DNA of 9,964 bases, from assembly GCA_028288395.1 (NCBI GenBank), contig JAQBNV010000302.1:1-9964 (forward strand), in the 5' to 3' direction. The notes beneath the pieces were generated by a model that made no database searches, was not told the origin of the DNA, and worked only from the letters and a program-made list of their open reading frames with translations. This DNA is from Adhaeribacter sp. (GTDB lineage: Bacteria; Bacteroidota; Bacteroidia; Cytophagales; Hymenobacteraceae). This document shows positions 7,003 through 9,964 of this stretch, piece by piece. The position numbers and the translations under genes are program-made. Each line of letters starts with the position of its first letter. Position 1 is the stretch's first letter.

Positions 7003-7809
7003 ATGGACTATTCAGGCAGTGATTATCCAGGCATCAGACAATCCGCCTTTTTGGTTTTGGTCTTGATGATTATTCAGTCTGTTATCAAAAGTCTACTATC
7101 TTTCCTACAACATACTACGCTAATCACTTTGATCAATAGCATTTTTATGCTGGGCCTTCTGCTTTTCTTTTTGCGGTATATGATCAAGAATAATCACCTA
7201 GATAAGTCACAGTTTACGCTTAAGAAAATAAATGCAGTAATACTTTTAAGTGGAGTCCTGGGGGTTATCTGTGCTCATTTTATTCCCCTTCCTGGCTTTT
7301 CATTTTTTAAGGAAGATATGCTGAATAAAATATTCTTAGATTATATAGAAAACCAAACGGATCTATTCTATTTTATTTTCATGTGTTTGATTATACCGGT
7401 TTATGAAGAATTGCTTTTCAGGGGAGTAGTATTGGGCGGCCTGTTAAAGCGCTATTCGCCGCTGGTAGCAATAGGAATATCGGCCATTTTGTTCGCTGTT
7501 CTACACCTGACCCTATCAGGGCCATTAATGTTTGGCCTTTTTGTAGGATGGATTTACTATCGAACCCGGAATCTATTGTATTGCATAATTATACATAGTT
7601 TTATTAATGCCTTAGCCTTTGCCGGGCGATATGTATCTTCTAAAAAATTAATTAACATTGAAGAGATAAATAACTTTATCCAAATAAATAAATTCCTAAT
7701 AAGTACGGGGCTTTTGCTATTATTAGCCATTTGCATTTATGTTTTGCATAGCAGATTTAAAAAGAATAATTCGGGACAGCAGATGTATTTGGAGGCTCCA
7801 CTGCCATAA
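7003..7809 (+). CDS. CPBP-family (CAAX/Abi-type) intramembrane glutamic protease
   Basis: This 268-residue polytopic inner-membrane protein carries the three CPBP motifs in order: EELLFRG (Glu135, Glu136, Arg140), a first His in VLHLTLSG (His168), and HSFIN (His198, Asn202). In the family the glutamates and histidines form the active site of membrane proteases related to Rce1. Bacterial members are linked to bacteriocin self-immunity, protein processing or unknown roles, and nothing here fixes the substrate. About seven or eight hydrophobic segments are visible, including residues 13-35, 42-62, 75-95 and a final one at about 230-248 before a basic tail. The ATG at 7003 follows AACCAAG without a Shine-Dalgarno, as is usual in this group. 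The gene is isolated: a terminator lies upstream and about 200 bases separate it from the next gene. It is visibly more AT-rich than the M13 and M61 genes beside it, which may reflect membrane-protein composition or a different origin. Confidence 0.9.
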   Translation: MDYSGSDYPGIRQSAFLVLVLMIIQSVIKSLLSFLQHTTLITLINSIFMLGLLLFFLRYMIKNNHLDKSQFTLKKINAVILLSGVLGVICAHFIPLPGFSFFKEDMLNKIFLDYIENQTDLFYFIFMCLIIPVYEELLFRGVVLGGLLKRYSPLVAIGISAILFAVLHLTLSGPLMFGLFVGWIYYRTRNLLYCIIIHSFINALAFAGRYVSSKKLINIEEINNFIQINKFLISTGLLLLLAICIYVLHSRFKKNNSGQQMYLEAPLP

Positions 7810-8016
7810 GTCCTGAAAAAAAGCCAACTGAAGGAAATACCATTAAGTTGAATCTGAAAATGTACCTTTCTGCAATCGTTGGTATCAGAAAAATATAACT
7901 AAAAAATACTTCGCCTAAATAATCAAGCACCGGCAGCTAGTTTTTAATTTTATATATTTCGGGGTAATTTTAGGTTTACTATTATTTAGCCGCCAAACGC
8001 CTTTTTAAACTATTCC
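7810..8016. other. Non-coding spacer before the M61 peptidase gene
   Basis: These 207 AT-rich bases contain no gene. TATATTTC (7953-7960) resembles the Bacteroidota -7 element TAnnTTTG and lies about 57 bases before the ATG at 8017, but no TTTG-like -33 element sits at the right distance, so I treat it only as a possible promoter. No clear terminator follows the CPBP gene. Confidence 0.4.
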
Positions 8017-9819
8017 ATGACTAAATATTTTTCTGCTAAATTTTTCCTGGCTTACCTTTTTCTTTTTTTACCCGCCCTTATAATTGCCCAGGCCGCGCCC
8101 AAGCTGGCTTATACGGTTTCGATGCCGGAGCCGCAAACGCATTTTTTTGAAGTTGAAATGACCTTAACGGATATGAAGCAGCGGCATCTGGACCTGAAAA
8201 TGGCCACCTGGACGCCAGGCTCCTATTTAATCCGGGAATACGCCCGCCACGTCGAAGGCTTCAGTGCCGTGGCCGGAAACCAGCCGCTAAAAGCGGAAAA
8301 AATAAATAAAAACACCTGGCGCATTTACGCCAACAACGCCCGAGAAATAAAAGTAAAATACAAGGTATACGCGTTTGAACTTACCGTTCGCACCAATTTT
8401 CTGGATCAGTCGCATGGCTATATCAATGGCGCGGCGCTGTTTCTGTACCCGGATAAAAAACTAAACCTGGCATCTACCGTTACCATCCGGCCTTACCCGC
8501 AATGGAAAGAAATATCGACGGGTTTGCAGCCCGTAGCCGGGGATAAATGGGTGTTACACGCGCCTAACTACGATATTCTGGCCGACTCGCCGATTGAAAT
8601 CGGTAACCAGGAAATATTCACTTTTCAGGCGGCCGGCGTGCCCCATACGGTTGCTATTTACGGCCAGCCCCTGTATAACCAGGAGCGGCTGAAAACCGAC
8701 CTGATAAAAATAACCGAGGCAGCCACCGCCGTTATCGGCGAAAACCCGAACCGCAACTATACTTTTATTGTGCATTGCGCGCCTGGTATTGGCGGCGGGT
8801 TAGAGCATTTAAATTCCACTACGGTGCAGGCTTCGCCCTTTTTTGCTACCACCGAAAAGACGTATAAAAATTTCCTGGGGCTAATTTCCCACGAATATTT
8901 TCACCTCTGGAATGTAAAACGCATCCGCCCGATAGCCTTAGGCCCTTTTGATTACGAAAATGAAAATTATACCAATATGTTGTGGGTATCGGAAGGCATC
9001 ACCAGTTACTACGACGATTTGCTGCTGCGCCGGCAGCACATTTTTACGCCCGAAGAATACCTGGCAATAGCGGCAGGCAATATTTCGGGAATCGAAAACA
9101 CGCCGGGCAACAAAGTGCAATCCACTACCGAGGCAAGCTTTGATGCCTGGATTAAAAATTATCGCCCCAACGAAAACTCTGCCAATTCCACTATCTCTTA
9201 TTACAGCCGCGGGGCGGTTATCGGCAACCTTCTGGACCTGGAAATTATGGGCGCTACCGGCGGAGAAAAAACATTAGACGATGTGTTCCGCTATCTCTGG
9301 GCCGAATACTATAAAAAGCGCAACCGGGGCTATACCGATGAGGAATTTAAACAGGCCGTAGAACGCGTAGCCGGCCATAACCTGGACGCTTTTTTCCGGG
9401 AAAATATTGCCGGCACCCAAACTTTTGATTACCAGAAGTTTTTTGGCTATGCCGGCCTGAAGCTGGTAAACCAGAACGAAGGCAAAACCGAAGCTTTTCT
9501 GGGCGCTAACACCTCGGCTGCTACCGGCAAATTGCTGGTTACCTCCGTCCGCCGCGATTCACCGGCCTGGCAAAACGGCATTAATGTAAACGATGAAATT
9601 ATTGCCCTGAATGGTTTTAAAGTGGGCACCGATTTGCCGGCGCTGTTGCAAATGTACCGCCCCAAGGATAAAATTAAAGTAACCGTAGCTCGGGCGGGCC
9701 GCCTGCTCGATGTAGACGTAACGCTGGCCAATAACCCTACTGTTAGTTATAAATTAGAGAAGCTCCCGAATGCCACGCCGGCGCAGCTGGCAGTTTATAA
9801 CAAATGGCTCCGGTTATAA
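8017..9819 (+). CDS. M61-family (glycyl aminopeptidase-type) metallopeptidase with PDZ domain
   Basis: This 600-residue exported protein matches the usual length of bacterial M61 peptidases. The N-terminus (MTKYFSAKFFLAYLFLFLPALIIAQA) is a signal peptide, probably cleaved near residues 25-27, so it should act in the periplasm or at the cell surface. The M61 N-terminal beta domain (about 30-200) shows TWTPGSYLIREYARHVEGF. The catalytic part has GIGGGLEHLNST (Glu263), the zinc motif HEYFH (His292, Glu293, His296) and third-ligand Glu326 in VSEGITSYYDDL. A PDZ domain follows at about 504-572 (GKLLVTSVRRDSPAWQNGINVNDEIIALNG), probably for substrate or partner binding. Characterised family members remove N-terminal glycine or alanine; the substrate here is unknown. 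The ATG at 8017 directly begins the signal peptide. All active-site residues are present, unlike in the broken M13 gene two genes upstream. No downstream partner gene is visible before the window ends. Confidence 0.93.
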   Translation: MTKYFSAKFFLAYLFLFLPALIIAQAAPKLAYTVSMPEPQTHFFEVEMTLTDMKQRHLDLKMATWTPGSYLIREYARHVEGFSAVAGNQPLKAEKINKNTWRIYANNAREIKVKYKVYAFELTVRTNFLDQSHGYINGAALFLYPDKKLNLASTVTIRPYPQWKEISTGLQPVAGDKWVLHAPNYDILADSPIEIGNQEIFTFQAAGVPHTVAIYGQPLYNQERLKTDLIKITEAATAVIGENPNRNYTFIVHCAPGIGGGLEHLNSTTVQASPFFATTEKTYKNFLGLISHEYFHLWNVKRIRPIALGPFDYENENYTNMLWVSEGITSYYDDLLLRRQHIFTPEEYLAIAAGNISGIENTPGNKVQSTTEASFDAWIKNYRPNENSANSTISYYSRGAVIGNLLDLEIMGATGGEKTLDDVFRYLWAEYYKKRNRGYTDEEFKQAVERVAGHNLDAFFRENIAGTQTFDYQKFFGYAGLKLVNQNEGKTEAFLGANTSAATGKLLVTSVRRDSPAWQNGINVNDEIIALNGFKVGTDLPALLQMYRPKDKIKVTVARAGRLLDVDVTLANNPTVSYKLEKLPNATPAQLAVYNKWLRL

Positions 9820-9964
9820 GCAAAATGGGCTGGTTTAAGCTGGCGGATGTTGTAGGTTGTGCTTCGGCCCTGCGTCAGGTGACAACAAATCGAGGGTAAA
9901 GGTATAAAACCAAACCAAATAATTATATAACTCTTCACTAAGCGCTAATTGCAGTTTTAAGATT
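9820..9964. other. Non-coding tail of the window
   Basis: These are 145 bases after the M61 gene. I see no start of a further gene and no hairpin followed by a T-run that would be a good terminator. The last 70 bases are AT-rich and could be the promoter region of a gene beyond the window. Confidence 0.4.

Noticed and set aside
1..9964. CRISPR array, tRNA genes, transposase or phage genes
   Set aside because: I looked for regularly spaced repeats, TTCRANYC-type tRNA arms and mobile-element proteins on both strands and saw none.

Overview
The window looks like chromosome from a member of the Bacteroidota, most likely a Cytophagales/Hymenobacteraceae-type bacterium (Adhaeribacter- or Pontibacter-like). 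This is inferred from moderate GC, weak or absent Shine-Dalgarno sequences, NtrY-like histidine kinase architecture, a lipoprotein M13 peptidase and an M61 glycyl-aminopeptidase-type protein. No rRNA, tRNA, CRISPR array, insertion sequence, phage or conjugation gene was recognised.

Layout: (1) 1-1254, the 3' part of a membrane-bound sensor histidine kinase cut by the window edge. (2) 1255-1705, a non-coding gap carrying a nested inverted repeat. (3) 1706-2788, a ChaA/Cax-type calcium/proton antiporter whose frame is open end to end except for one in-frame TGA at 2405-2407. (4) 3025-3507 on the minus strand, an unrecognised 160-residue protein with one N-terminal membrane segment and a C-terminal helix-turn-helix-like region. 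(5) 3508-4560, about 1 kb with no convincing gene, ending in a 14-bp inverted repeat and a possible promoter. (6) 4561-6606, an M13 (neprilysin/PepO-type) lipoprotein metallopeptidase interrupted by one in-frame TAG at 5101-5103, followed by a very strong intrinsic terminator. (7) 7003-7809, a CPBP (CAAX/Abi-type) intramembrane glutamic protease. (8) 8017-9819, an M61 peptidase with a C-terminal PDZ domain, then a short non-coding tail.

The genes do not form an obvious operon. Spacers of about 200-1050 bases separate them, and each is probably transcribed separately. Three proteolytic proteins (M13, CPBP, M61) lie in a row on one strand, two of them exported, which suggests a loose cell-envelope proteolysis neighbourhood rather than a defined pathway.

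The most unusual feature is a pair of genes, 2.7 kb apart, each intact over its full family length and each broken by a single substitution-type nonsense codon (TGA and TAG) with no frameshift. Recent independent inactivation is the simplest explanation. Stop-codon readthrough or a suppressor tRNA is the interesting alternative. I did not find a convincing new defence or mobile system here.
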